Shown: piece by piece, positions 33,901-42,443 of the stretch
How positions within the stretch are numbered: position 1 is the stretch's first letter
Layout of the letters: the number at the start of each line of letters is the position of its first letter
Source: Streptomyces sp. HSG2
Lineage (GTDB): Bacteria > Actinomycetota > Actinomycetes > Streptomycetales > Streptomycetaceae
Reading direction: 5' to 3'
DNA length: 64,000 nt
NCBI RefSeq assembly: GCF_016598575.1
Contig: NZ_CP066801.1
Coordinates: 2,108,001-2,172,000, forward strand
Position numbers and translations under genes: made by a program
Notes under the pieces: generated by a model
What the model saw: only the letters and a program-made list of their open reading frames with translations
Databases searched by the model: none
What the model was told of the DNA's origin: nothing

Positions 33901-36039
33901 ACGCCGGTTCCGCGCCTCCTGATCGTCATCGACGAGTTCGCGTCCATGGTGCGCGACCTGCCCGACTTCGTGACGGGCCTGGTCAACATCGCGCAGCGTG
34001 GTCGTTCCCTCGGCATCCATCTGCTTCTGGCCACGCAGCGCCCGAGCGGGGTCGTCTCCCCGGAGATTCGCGCCAACACCAACCTGCGGATCGCGCTGCG
34101 CGTCACCGACGCCGGGGAGTCGACCGACGTCATCGACGCGCCGGAGGCCGGACAGATCGCGAAGAGCACCCCGGGCCGTGCCTACGCCCGGCTCGGGCAC
34201 GCCTCCCTCGTCCCCTTCCAGTCCGGGCGGGTGGGCGGCCGGCGGCCGGGGGCCGTCGACCCGGCGGCGTTGGCGCCCTGGGTGGGGCCGCTGGCCTGGG
34301 AGGACCTGGGTCGGGCCGCGCCGGCCAAGCCGAGGGCCGAGGCGCGCGAGGACGACGAGATCACCGACCTCAAGGTGCTCGTCGACGCGGTCCGCCAGGC
34401 CGCCGGCGCGCTCGGTGTGCCGGCCCAGCACAGTCCATGGCTTCCCGCCCTGGGCGAGACGCTCCTCTTGGACGACATCCCGACACCCGCCTTCGAACCG
34501 GCGCCGGGCGCGCTGCCGCCCGCGCCGTTCGGCGTGGCGGACCTGCCCTCCGAGCAGGCACGACGACCGGTCGTGGTGGACTTCGCCACGTTCGGGCACC
34601 TGATGATCGGTGGCGCCCCGCGAAGCGGCCGTTCGCAGGTGCTGCGCACCATCGCCGGATCGATCGCCCGCACTCACTCCACGGCGGACGTGCACCTGTA
34701 CGGCATCGACTGCGGCAACGGGGCGTTGAACGCGCTGACTCGGCTGCCGCACTGCGGCGCGGTCGTCGGCCGTAACCAGACGGAGCGGGTCGTGCGGCTC
34801 GTCAACCGGCTCAAGGGCGAGTTGTCGCGACGGCAGGACCTGCTGGCGGAGAAGGGCTTCGCCGACATCGGGGAGCAGCGCGCGGCGGTGCCCGAGTCGG
34901 AGCGGCTGCCGCGTCTCGTGGTGCTGCTGGACCGCTGGGAGGGGTGGGAGACCACGCTGGGCGAGGTCGACCACGGCGCCCTCACCGACGACTTGCAGAC
35001 GATGATGCGGGAGGGCGCCGGCGTCGGCGTCCACCTGGTCCTGACCGGCGATCGGACGCTGTTGGTCGGCCGGGTCGCGACGCTGACGGAGGACAAGTAC
35101 GGGCTGCGGCTGGCGGACCGGGGCGACTTCTCCTCCCTGGGGATCCCGGCGCGCAAGGTGCCCGAGGAGATCCCGCCCGGCCGGGCCTTCCGCAACGAAT
35201 CCGGCACGGAGACGCAGTTCGCGTTGCTGTCCCAGGACACCACCGGCCAGGGGCAGTCGGCGACGCTGGCCGCGATCGGCGAGGCCGCGGCGGTCCGGGA
35301 CGCGGACGTGCCGCGTTCCCGGCGGCCGTTCCGGGTGGACACCCTGCCCGGCCGGATCTCCTTCGAGGATGCCTGGGAGATGCGCGAGCCCGCGGCGTCG
35401 GAGTCCCGCCTGTGGGCGCTGGCCGGCATCGGCGGCGACGAGATCGTCGGCTTCGGGCCGGACCTCGCCGAGGGGGTGCCGGCGTTCGTCGTCGCGGGCC
35501 CCGCCAAGTCGGGCCGGTCGACGGCGTTGACGAACGTCGCCCGTTCGCTGCTGGCGGGTGGTGCCCGGCTGGTGGTGGCCGCCCCTCGGCCCTCGCCGCT
35601 GCGCTCGTTGGAGGGCACGGAGGGGGTCTTGAGGGTCTTCACCGGTGACGACATCGGCGAGGACGAGTTCGAGGAGGTGCTGGACCGGGCGGAGCCGTCT
35701 CCCGAGAGGCCGGTCGCCGTGTTGGTGGACGACGCGGAGATCCTGGAGGACTGCGACGCCGAGCGTCACCTGAAGCGGATCGTCTCGCGTGGTGCCGAGC
35801 GGGGCCTCGCGCTCGTCGTCGCCGGTGACGAGGAGGACGTCTGCGGTGGCTTCTCCGGGTGGCAGGTGGACGCCAAGAAGGCCCGCCGGGGCGTCCTCCT
35901 GTGTCCGCAGGAGTCCTCAAGCGGCGACCTGATCGGCGTGCGGCTGAACCGGAGCATGGTGGGCGGGCAGGTCGCCCCGGGCAAGGGGATGCTGCACCTG
36001 GGTGACGGCGAGCTGCGCACGGTGGTGATCCCCGGCTGA
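30931..36039 (+). CDS. eccC: EccC/EssC-type T7SS FtsK/SpoIIIE ATPase
   Basis: 1702 residues from GTG 30931. The N-terminus has a ubiquitin-like start (RLTLTVVDPLGGQAADVVLD) then an FHA domain (about 130-215, GRYDIGRGP) that resumes at about 350-372 (WPLGGQIAVGNTLVELAR) after an Arg/Gly-rich insert of about 130 residues. Two membrane helices lie at about 424-466. Three FtsK/SpoIIIE modules follow. The first has a canonical Walker A, GTTGSGKS (891-898), and Walker B, LLIVIDEF (about 996-1003). The second (GAPRSGRS, about 1228) and third (GPAKSGRS, about 1520) lack the Walker Lys. This is the membrane motor of a type VII-like secretion system. FHA-bearing forms resemble EssC, but the genomic partners are actinobacterial. 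Confidence 0.93.
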   Translation: MRLTLTVVDPLGGQAADVVLDADPESTVGDISAELARRLGLGNAARVVPIDQQRRGGATASPGNVGAEFPGTASPHVGTAALAPREAAAVPRNAPRVYVDGYAVDPSATVVGSPLREGAVVSLQDPSGCLPGEPSGLVELRVVGGPDAGTVHRLGVGRYDIGRGPAAYIRVDDPELDERALTLTVASDGTCGVWAHSSVESVTLDGAPLTDDADAGGNGTPDDGESGKRRPGRKGRRAGARGTGRGRGAGGGTAASGEGRGGRVRRERSGGLAGRGPSLDGGVRRPGGRGLGGRRDPGHDARDGGPEGPRHGDGRGTSDGARTRAGGVLRFGGKGFGGRRRAAVEGSGADGPPEVFDWPLGGQIAVGNTLVELARYTPPDAALKWSDDGIGLDYNRPPRLRPPERQTSFRLPAAPREFEARPLPWLMALTPLVAAVVSVMIFQRWYYLIMAGLSPLILFAQYFNDKKHGRVSHARQVREFREQKARIERDAQDALVVERDDRRHAIPDPGRVLSVATGPRTRLWERRRTDRDHLLMRFGTGRLPSEVVLDDPEQDDHRRQITWSIENAPVALSLRGLGVIGVAGPGDSARALGRWAVAQTAALHSPMDVRIYVLSEQAARDSWDWVRWLPHVRPSGGQDVSALIGTDAETVGARVGELTRILDARKKAAEEKRASGGASFADPDIVVVWDGSRRLRSLPGVVRLLREGPSVSMYALCVDTEERFLPGECQAFVVAEPTVPEESSRSARPAETPVPAGGFPSFHAWHAGAARLGDDDGRGERRPGALRLRVEEAGSERLTGVRPDFVTGAWCLRLARSMAPLRDISGESEDSALPGSSRLLDVLRLDPPTGEEVAVRWRAGGQSTLAVIGESYDGPFGVDLRKDGPHGLIAGTTGSGKSELLQTIVAALAVANTPENMTFVLVDYKGGSAFKDCVKLPHTVGMVTDLDAHLVERALESLGAELRRREHILAAADAKDIEDYQDLVRRDPSHTPVPRLLIVIDEFASMVRDLPDFVTGLVNIAQRGRSLGIHLLLATQRPSGVVSPEIRANTNLRIALRVTDAGESTDVIDAPEAGQIAKSTPGRAYARLGHASLVPFQSGRVGGRRPGAVDPAALAPWVGPLAWEDLGRAAPAKPRAEAREDDEITDLKVLVDAVRQAAGALGVPAQHSPWLPALGETLLLDDIPTPAFEPAPGALPPAPFGVADLPSEQARRPVVVDFATFGHLMIGGAPRSGRSQVLRTIAGSIARTHSTADVHLYGIDCGNGALNALTRLPHCGAVVGRNQTERVVRLVNRLKGELSRRQDLLAEKGFADIGEQRAAVPESERLPRLVVLLDRWEGWETTLGEVDHGALTDDLQTMMREGAGVGVHLVLTGDRTLLVGRVATLTEDKYGLRLADRGDFSSLGIPARKVPEEIPPGRAFRNESGTETQFALLSQDTTGQGQSATLAAIGEAAAVRDADVPRSRRPFRVDTLPGRISFEDAWEMREPAASESRLWALAGIGGDEIVGFGPDLAEGVPAFVVAGPAKSGRSTALTNVARSLLAGGARLVVAAPRPSPLRSLEGTEGVLRVFTGDDIGEDEFEEVLDRAEPSPERPVAVLVDDAEILEDCDAERHLKRIVSRGAERGLALVVAGDEEDVCGGFSGWQVDAKKARRGVLLCPQESSSGDLIGVRLNRSMVGGQVAPGKGMLHLGDGELRTVVIPG

Positions 36040-36165
36040 GGACGTCGGCGCCGTCGGGGCGGACGCCCCGGGGCGGGCGCGGGCGCCTTCCGGGGACGCC
36101 ACCGTCGGGTCCTGTCGACCACCCGTCGGGGCCTCCCGCGCCCGGCGGGCCGTAGGCGCCCGGGC

Positions 36166-37023
<858 letters not shown>

Positions 37024-37119
37024 CTAGCCCGACGGCGGCCCCCGGCGGGGCCCCGCCCCCGGCTCGGAGGCCGCGGGGGACCGGGTTCAAACATTCGAGT
37101 GAAGTGATCTTGGCCTCTG

Positions 37120-37147
37120 TTGCATTCGGCCTGGCCCGTGCTAGGCT
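37120..37147 (+). promoter_or_regulatory. Candidate promoter of the cold-shock gene
   Basis: TTGCAT (37120-37125), a 16-base spacer, then TAGGCT (37142-37147) fit a housekeeping sigma promoter. It would leave a 5' leader of about 150 bases before the ATG at 37305, in a locally AT-rich stretch, as is usual for cold-shock genes. Confidence 0.4.
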
Positions 37148-37304
37148 CGCCGCAAGTTGCAGTTTGGTTTCCCTTGCAGTGCAGAGCCTGCGGAGCATGT
37201 GACCGCGGGCTCTCGTCATTATCAGACAGATGCAGTTGTGCAGAATTCATCTTCACATTTGCTGGTTCTGGAGCAGGGCAACCCTTTGAGCCCAAGGAGG
37301 GCTT

Positions 37305-37508
37305 ATGGCTACCGGAACCGTTAAGTGGTTCAACGCCGAAAAGGGCTTTGGTTTCATCGCCCAGGAAGGCGGCGGCCCCGACGTCTTCGTCCACTACTCC
37401 GCGATCAATGCGACCGGCTTCCGGTCCCTCGAGGAGAACCAGCAGGTGTCCTTCGACGTCACGCAGGGCCCCAAGGGCCCGCAGGCGGAGAATGTCACTC
37501 CTGTCTGA
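37305..37508 (+). CDS. Cold-shock domain protein (CspA family)
   Basis: 67 residues from ATG 37305 with a strong AAGGAGG site. Both RNA-binding motifs are present: KGFGFIA (RNP1) and DVFVHYS (RNP2), along with the typical [14 protein letters not shown] start. It binds single-stranded RNA and DNA as a chaperone. The AT-rich leader upstream may act in temperature control at RNA level (inference). Confidence 0.96.
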   Translation: MATGTVKWFNAEKGFGFIAQEGGGPDVFVHYSAINATGFRSLEENQQVSFDVTQGPKGPQAENVTPV

Positions 37509-37524
37509 TTGACAGCAGTACCCA

Positions 37525-37558
37525 AGGAGCCCCGCGCCATCCCGGCGACGGGGCTCCT
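37525..37558 (+). terminator. Terminator hairpin after the cold-shock gene
   Basis: A perfect 10-bp stem, AGGAGCCCCG (37525-37534) pairing with CGGGGCTCCT (37549-37558), with a 14-base loop. It sits 16 bases after the stop and is followed by GCCCTTT. A typical GC-rich actinobacterial terminator. Confidence 0.75.
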
Positions 37559-38123
37559 GCCCTTTCGCCGCCGCATCCGGGGAACCGGCCCTCCAGGCGC
37601 GGCTTCACGTTCCCGACCCGCCGGGTCGGCCCACCGGGACCGACACGCGCGGCGAGCCCTCGACTCCCTTCGCACCCGCGACCCCGGTTCCAGGTGACTT
37701 CGACCGGGTGGCGTTCCGTCGCCCCCAGCGGCGAGAGGATCGCCCGACCGCGTGGACGCGAGGGTGAATTTCGCGTGAATCTCGCCGCTTCCGCGTCGGT
37801 GGCGCGTGCCGCCCCGGCGGACTCGGCCTCACGGTGTCGCCCCTCGGTCGGAGCAACCGCCACCGGCACTCGGGCGAGGTGAGCCGGTGCGGCGGGCGCC
37901 GGTCGCGGCGCGTCACGCAGTCCTGTCGCCCCCGTGCTCTCGCTCGTCGCCGCACGACCCGCGGACCGGGGCACCGGCGGCGCGCACCCTCCGCGCCGGG
38001 CCGCGAAACGCCCGCCTCCCGCCCGTCGTCCGGCTCCCGGAGGAACGGTCGACCGGCCGGAGGCGGGCGAGGAGGTCGGAGGGGCGCCGGCCCGCCGACA
38101 CGGGTGTCGGGTGGCCGCGGCCG
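37559..38123. other. Intergenic region between convergent genes
   Basis: About 565 bases between the cold-shock terminator and the symporter stop. No frame looks coding on either strand. Confidence 0.5.
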
Positions 38124-39416
38124 TCAGGCGACGGCGGCCACCGCCCTGCCCTCCTCGACGTCGACGGAGGACGACGCCACGCTGTCGTACTTGTCGCGGT
38201 CGAGGATGTTCTCGCGGGCCGCGACGAGTACCGGGGCCACGACCTGGCCGGCGACGTTGGTGGCGGTGCGCATCATGTCCAGGATCGGGTCGATGGCGAG
38301 CAGCAGGCCGACCCCCTCCATCGGCAGCCCCAGCGTGGACAGGGTGAGCGTCAGCATGACCGTCGCGCCGGTGAGTCCGGCCGTGGCGGCGGAACCGACC
38401 ACCGAGACGAAGGCGATCAGCAGGTAGTCGCCCACGCCCAGCGGGACGTCGAAGATCTGGGCGACGAAGATCGCGGCGATGGCGGGGTAGATGGCCGCGC
38501 AGCCGTCCATCTTGGTGGTGGCGCCGAAGGGCACGGCGAACGAGGCGTACTCGCGGGGCACCCCCAACCGCTCCGTGACCTTCTGCGTGAGCGGCATCGT
38601 GCCGACCGACGAGCGGGAGACGAAGGCCAGCTGAATGGCGGGCCAGGCGCCCTGGAAGAAGCGGATCGGGTTGACCTTGGCCACCGTGGCGAGCAGCGTC
38701 GGGTAGACCACGAAGAGGACGAGGGCGCAGCCGACGTAGATGTCCGCGGTGAAGGTGGCGTACTGGCCGAGCAGGTCCCACCCGTAGGTCGCGATCGCCT
38801 TGCCGATCAGACCCGCGGTGCCGATCGGGGCGAGTCGGATGACCCACCACAGCGCCTTCTGAAGGAGGGTGAGGATCGACTCGCTCAGCGTGAGGATCGG
38901 CTGGGCCTTCTCGCCGAGTCGGAGCGCGGCGATGCCGGCGACGGCGGCCATGAAGACGATCTGCAACACGTTCAGTTCGGTGAACGGCGTGATCACGTCG
39001 GTCGGGACGATGCCGGTCAGGAAGTCCAGCCAGGAACCGGTGTTCTCGGGCTTGGCTCCGTCGGCCGGCGAGAGGCCCGTGCCGGCGCCCGGATTGGTGA
39101 GCAGGCCGATGGCCAGGCCGATACTGACGGCGATCAGCGAAGTGATCATGAACCAGAGGAGGGTCCGGGACGCGAGCCGTGCCGCGTTGTTGACCTTCCT
39201 CAGGTTGGTGATCGAGACGAGGATCGCGAAGAACACCAACGGGGCGACAGCCAGCTTCAACAGGCCGACGAAGGTGTCTCCGACCCTCTCCAGGGCCGTG
39301 ACGAGCCAGGAGACGTCCTGGTTGCGGGCTATCCAGCCGAGCAGGACGCCGAGGACGAGACCGGCGAGTATCTGGGCCCAGAAGGGCACCTTGGGGAACT
39401 TCGGTCGTGAAGACAC
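38124..39416 (-). CDS. Dicarboxylate/amino acid:cation symporter (DAACS family)
   Basis: 430 residues, normal for the family. Eight or so hydrophobic helices; hallmark motifs SRSSVGTMPLTQK (serine-rich re-entrant loop), FAVPFGATTKMDGCAAIYPAIAAIFVAQ and AIDPILDMMRTATNVAGQVVA. It takes up an anionic substrate with sodium or protons across the cytoplasmic membrane. Glutamate, aspartate and C4-dicarboxylates are the commonest substrates. A cysteine-containing leader peptide lies directly upstream, so cystine (as for TcyP in this family) deserves consideration. Start ATG 39416. Confidence 0.92.
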   Translation of the reverse strand: MSSRPKFPKVPFWAQILAGLVLGVLLGWIARNQDVSWLVTALERVGDTFVGLLKLAVAPLVFFAILVSITNLRKVNNAARLASRTLLWFMITSLIAVSIGLAIGLLTNPGAGTGLSPADGAKPENTGSWLDFLTGIVPTDVITPFTELNVLQIVFMAAVAGIAALRLGEKAQPILTLSESILTLLQKALWWVIRLAPIGTAGLIGKAIATYGWDLLGQYATFTADIYVGCALVLFVVYPTLLATVAKVNPIRFFQGAWPAIQLAFVSRSSVGTMPLTQKVTERLGVPREYASFAVPFGATTKMDGCAAIYPAIAAIFVAQIFDVPLGVGDYLLIAFVSVVGSAATAGLTGATVMLTLTLSTLGLPMEGVGLLLAIDPILDMMRTATNVAGQVVAPVLVAARENILDRDKYDSVASSSVDVEEGRAVAAVA

Positions 39417-39498
39417 GGACAGGCTCCGTTGGGGACGGGACGCGCGCGGGAACGAGGCGGGCGGACGACGGCGGGAAGTGCGGGGGAGTGCGGGAGCG

Positions 39499-39600
39499 TC
39501 AGGGGCGACAGTTCGCCGACGCGCACCGACAGAGGTCCACGTGCGGGCGCGCCACGAGCGGGACGCTCGACGACGACGTGGGCGCGGCTGCCGGCTTCAT
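39499..39600 (-). CDS. Putative leader peptide (cysteine-type attenuator)
   Basis: 33 residues from ATG 39600, ending 82 bases before the symporter start. The C-terminal half reads LVARPHVDLCRCASANCRP. It closely matches the actinobacterial leader-peptide pattern R-x-H-(V/I)-D-L-x-R-x-A-S-A-x-C-R that I know from upstream of sulfur and cysteine genes. Three Cys codons cluster near the end (Cys24, Cys26, Cys31), so ribosome stalling there could sense cysteine supply and control the downstream symporter. Mechanism inferred from the family. Confidence 0.75.
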   Translation of the reverse strand: MKPAAAPTSSSSVPLVARPHVDLCRCASANCRP

Positions 39601-39764
39601 GCCCGAGACCCTAACACCGCTGCTTTGAGACTCCCCAAGCCTGACTTTGATAGGCGCGAAGTCGACGTCGCCCCGTGAACGCAAGGGACACCGGGGATTC
39701 GCTCCGGACGCGGGGTCCATCGACGCCGTGATCTGTGACGAACCTTACGGCGACGACGGCCGGA

Positions 39765-40058
39765 TCACGAGGTGGAGGTGCGGGCACTCTCGTCGACGTC
39801 GTCCTCTTGGCCTCGGTTGGCCTCCAGCGCGGTCTTCACGCGCTCCACGCGCCGCACGACGCCTGCCGAGGCGCGATCCCGTTCCTTGCGCAGCGCCACG
39901 AGGCTGATGGGCGCGGAGAGGAGCAGGGCGAGCAGGAGGATCCACATGCCGTTGGAGTCGCCGAGACCGCGAGGGAAGACGCCGAGGTAGACGAGACCCC
40001 AGACCGCGACGAGGCAACCCACGAAGATCCCGAGGCGCATCAGCGTGTAGCGGAGCAT
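39765..40058 (-). CDS. DUF4229 membrane protein
   Basis: 97 residues from ATG 40058. Two membrane helices (about 8-30 and 37-55), then RKERDRASAGVVRRVERVKTAL and an acidic tail, the standard DUF4229 pattern of actinobacteria. Function unknown. In Streptomyces it commonly sits within the menaquinone gene neighbourhood, as here. Confidence 0.88.
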   Translation of the reverse strand: MLRYTLMRLGIFVGCLVAVWGLVYLGVFPRGLGDSNGMWILLLALLLSAPISLVALRKERDRASAGVVRRVERVKTALEANRGQEDDVDESARTSTS

Positions 40059-40177
40059 CTCAATTCACTCTTCCGTTTCCGGCACAAAGGAGGCACCGTC
40101 CAGTGAAACACGGGGGCCGGGCGAGTCCGCAGGGGGGTTCGGCACCCGACCCCCGCGACCTCGGCGTCCGGCCCCCG

Positions 40178-40732
40178 TCACGCGGAACCGCCACCACCCG
40201 CCCCGGCTCGGCCCAGCGGCAGCAGCATGATGACATCGTCGCGGTCGTCGTCCGGAGCGACCCGGATGGCGCCGGGGATCCGGCCGACCTCACGGTAGCC
40301 GGAGGCGGCGTAGAACCGCTCCAAGCCGGCGCCGCCCCGGCAGGTGAGGCGGATCGCCTCGATGCCTTCCAACGAGCGGGCCGCGCGCTCCACCTCGGCC
40401 AGCAGGCCCCGTCCGAGGCCTCGCCCCTGATGGTCGGGGTGCACCATGACCGTGCACAACCACAGCCAGTGGATCATCAGTCGGTGGGTGTTCGACGCGA
40501 GGAACGCCGTCGCGAGGACGCGACCGTCCGCGTCCCGCCCGACGATCAGTCGGGTCGTCCCGTCGGCCATCGCGACCAGGTGTCTGACCAGTTCGGGCCG
40601 GACGGTCTCCCGGTCCACCGGGGGAACGAACCCGACGGAGCCGCCGGCGTTGGAGACGTCGGTCCACAAAGCGAGCACGCCGTCCCGGAGTTCGGGCGTT
40701 ACGGGAGGATCGAGGCTGAAGTTCACAGGCAC
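40178..40732 (-). CDS. GNAT-family N-acetyltransferase
   Basis: 184 residues from GTG 40732. The acetyl-CoA motif A is clear: LCTVMVHPDHQGRGLGRGLLAEVE (Q/R-x-x-G-x-G/A type). It is followed by GIEAIRLTCRGGAGLERFYAASGY, the motif B region. The C-terminal tail is Gly/Ala-rich. The substrate is not predictable from sequence. Confidence 0.88.
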   Translation of the reverse strand: MPVNFSLDPPVTPELRDGVLALWTDVSNAGGSVGFVPPVDRETVRPELVRHLVAMADGTTRLIVGRDADGRVLATAFLASNTHRLMIHWLWLCTVMVHPDHQGRGLGRGLLAEVERAARSLEGIEAIRLTCRGGAGLERFYAASGYREVGRIPGAIRVAPDDDRDDVIMLLPLGRAGAGGGGSA

Positions 40733-40769
40733 ACCGGTAGGTTATGCCGCGCCGCGGCACGGCTCGCGG

Positions 40770-41789
40770 TCACACCCGCATCGGCTGCGGAGCGTCCCGC
40801 CGCGCCGGGTCCGGGCCGGCGTACTCGCGGATCACCGCGTAGCGTCCGTCGCGCTCGACCGGCCGGAGACCGGCGTCCCGGATGGCGTCCAGCAGGTCGT
40901 CGCGGGTGGGCTCCGGCGAGGCCCCGCCGACCTCGGAGGCGCCGTCGTGGTCCGCGACCGTCCCGGCGATGTCGTCCGCCCCGTGTTGCAGGGCGAGTTG
41001 GGTGGTGTGCGCCCCGTGGATCGCCCAACTGACCCGCAGATGAGGCACATTGTCGAGAAGGAGCCGGGAGACGGCCACGGCCTTGAGGATCTCGGCGCCG
41101 GTCGCCGGGCGAACGCGGGCGCCGATAACGTCCGCGGCGGTGTCGCCCGGCGCCCCCCAGGTGTCCTGCCGACGCGGCAACGGGGCGAAGACCCGGAAGC
41201 CGCCGGACGCGTCCTGCGCCTCGCGCAGCCGCAGCACGTGGTCCACCCGATGGCCGGGCTCCTCGACCCGGCCGTGGAGCATGCCGCAGACGGTCCACAG
41301 CCCCTTGTCGTGCGCCAGGCGGTGGATGCGAGACCAGTCCGCCCAGGGGGTGGCGTGGACGCCGAGGCGGCGACGCACCTCCTCGTCGAAGATCTCCGCC
41401 CCGCCGGCGGTCAGCGACTCCAGCCCCGACTCGATCAGTTCGTCGAGGATCTCGGAGGCGTCCGCCCCGGAGACCGTCTCGACCCGGTGGATCTCGCCCG
41501 CCGACAACGCCCTCGGCGAGAGCCCGGCCAAGGCGGCCCGCAGCTCCCCGACGGAGCGCGGATCGGGCCTCGAGGGGCCCGGGCGTGAGTCGTCGTCGCG
41601 GGGCGGACCGGCGAGAGGCCCCACGTCGAAGAGCGCGGCGTCGCCGTTCTTCCGTGCGCGGGCCCGGTGGCCGAGGCCGCCCAGCCAGGCGAGGTCGTCC
41701 GACCCGTACAGCGCGATGCCGTCCTCACGGGTCAGGCGGACACCCTCGCCGACCTTCTCCTCCAGCTCGCGCCTGAGCCCGACGTCCAT
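40770..41789 (-). CDS. mqnE: MqnE-like protein lacking the radical-SAM cysteine cluster
   Basis: 339 residues from ATG 41789, with a GGAGGAAG site. Position and C-terminal sequence identify it as the MqnE (aminofutalosine synthase) orthologue: ASEILDELIESGLESLTAGGAEIFD, DWSRIHRLAHDKGLW, RVEEPGHRVDHVLRLREAQD, ALQHGADD, and the ending PARRDAPQPMRV. However, true MqnE is about 50 residues longer and carries CxxxCxxC just after the ARxRKNGD region. Here that stretch is replaced by LFDVGPLAGPPRDDD and the only Cys lies in TVCGML, so no 4Fe-4S cluster can form. Conserved residues later are also changed (for example LPRRQDTWG for the usual IPL-x(2)-QHD). It is probably not a working aminofutalosine synthase. 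Codon use looks normal, so the gene is not obviously decaying. Confidence 0.82.
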   Translation of the reverse strand: MDVGLRRELEEKVGEGVRLTREDGIALYGSDDLAWLGGLGHRARARKNGDAALFDVGPLAGPPRDDDSRPGPSRPDPRSVGELRAALAGLSPRALSAGEIHRVETVSGADASEILDELIESGLESLTAGGAEIFDEEVRRRLGVHATPWADWSRIHRLAHDKGLWTVCGMLHGRVEEPGHRVDHVLRLREAQDASGGFRVFAPLPRRQDTWGAPGDTAADVIGARVRPATGAEILKAVAVSRLLLDNVPHLRVSWAIHGAHTTQLALQHGADDIAGTVADHDGASEVGGASPEPTRDDLLDAIRDAGLRPVERDGRYAVIREYAGPDPARRDAPQPMRV

Positions 41790-41869
41790 GCCGCTTCCTC
41801 CATGCCGAAGATCTGCCGAAGAGTCCCGAGGTCCCACCGAGGGGCCTCGCCCACCGTACGCCGGGGTCG

Positions 41870-42325
41870 CTACAGCGCCTCCGGGAGCCGGCCCACACGG
41901 TTCTCCCACTTGGTGGAGAGCACGATGGTGGTGCGGGTGCGGGAGACTCCCCGGATTCCGGACAGGCGGCGGATGGTCCTCTCCAGCCCGTCCACGTCCG
42001 CCGCGCGAACCTTCAGCATGTAGGAGTCGTCACCGGCGATGAACCAGCAGTCCTCGATCTCGTGCAGATCCTTGAGGCGCACCGCCAGGTCCTCGTGATC
42101 GGTGGCGTCGGAGAGCGAGATGCCGATCAGGGCGGTGACGCCGAGGCCGAGGGAGGCGGCGTCCACGGTCGCGCGGTAGCCCGTGATGACACCGGCCGCC
42201 TCCAGCCGGTTGATGCGGTCGGTGACGCTGGGCCCCGACAGGCCGACGAGTCGTCCCAACTCCGCGTAGGAGGCACGCCCGTTCTCCCTGAGGGCCTGAA
42301 TGAGCTGCCTGTCCACCGCGTCCAT
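41870..42325 (-). CDS. Lrp/AsnC-family transcriptional regulator
   Basis: 151 residues from ATG 42325. N-terminal winged helix: DAVDRQLIQALRENGRASYAEL, GLSGPSVTDRINRLEAAGVITGY. C-terminal RAM (ligand-binding) domain with VTALIGISL, IEDCWFIAGDDSYMLKV and TRTTIVLSTKWENR. Lies between the mqnE-like gene and ubiX. It may regulate the menaquinone genes or respond to an amino acid; unproven. Confidence 0.93.
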   Translation of the reverse strand: MDAVDRQLIQALRENGRASYAELGRLVGLSGPSVTDRINRLEAAGVITGYRATVDAASLGLGVTALIGISLSDATDHEDLAVRLKDLHEIEDCWFIAGDDSYMLKVRAADVDGLERTIRRLSGIRGVSRTRTTIVLSTKWENRVGRLPEAL

Positions 42326-42443
42326 GCGATCGAAGCCTTCCGAGAGTCGTCCGATGAGGATGAGAGGGGGTCGAGGGGCCGGCGAGGACGCCTCGGGGCC
42401 GGGGACGGAGATTCCCCGGCCGGTGGCGCGCCGCGGTCGGCGG

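Noticed and set aside
31150..35769. A 1539-codon open frame on the minus strand opposite eccC
   Set aside because: It is the antisense shadow of a very GC-rich gene, with an Arg/Gln/His/Pro-rich product and no domain. The plus strand has clear FtsK/SpoIIIE motifs.
41500..41650. A frameshift hiding the cysteine motif in the MqnE-like gene
   Set aside because: The other frames across this interval give no CxxxCxxC-bearing MqnE segment either, and the reading frame is continuous on both sides, so the motif is truly absent in this sequence.
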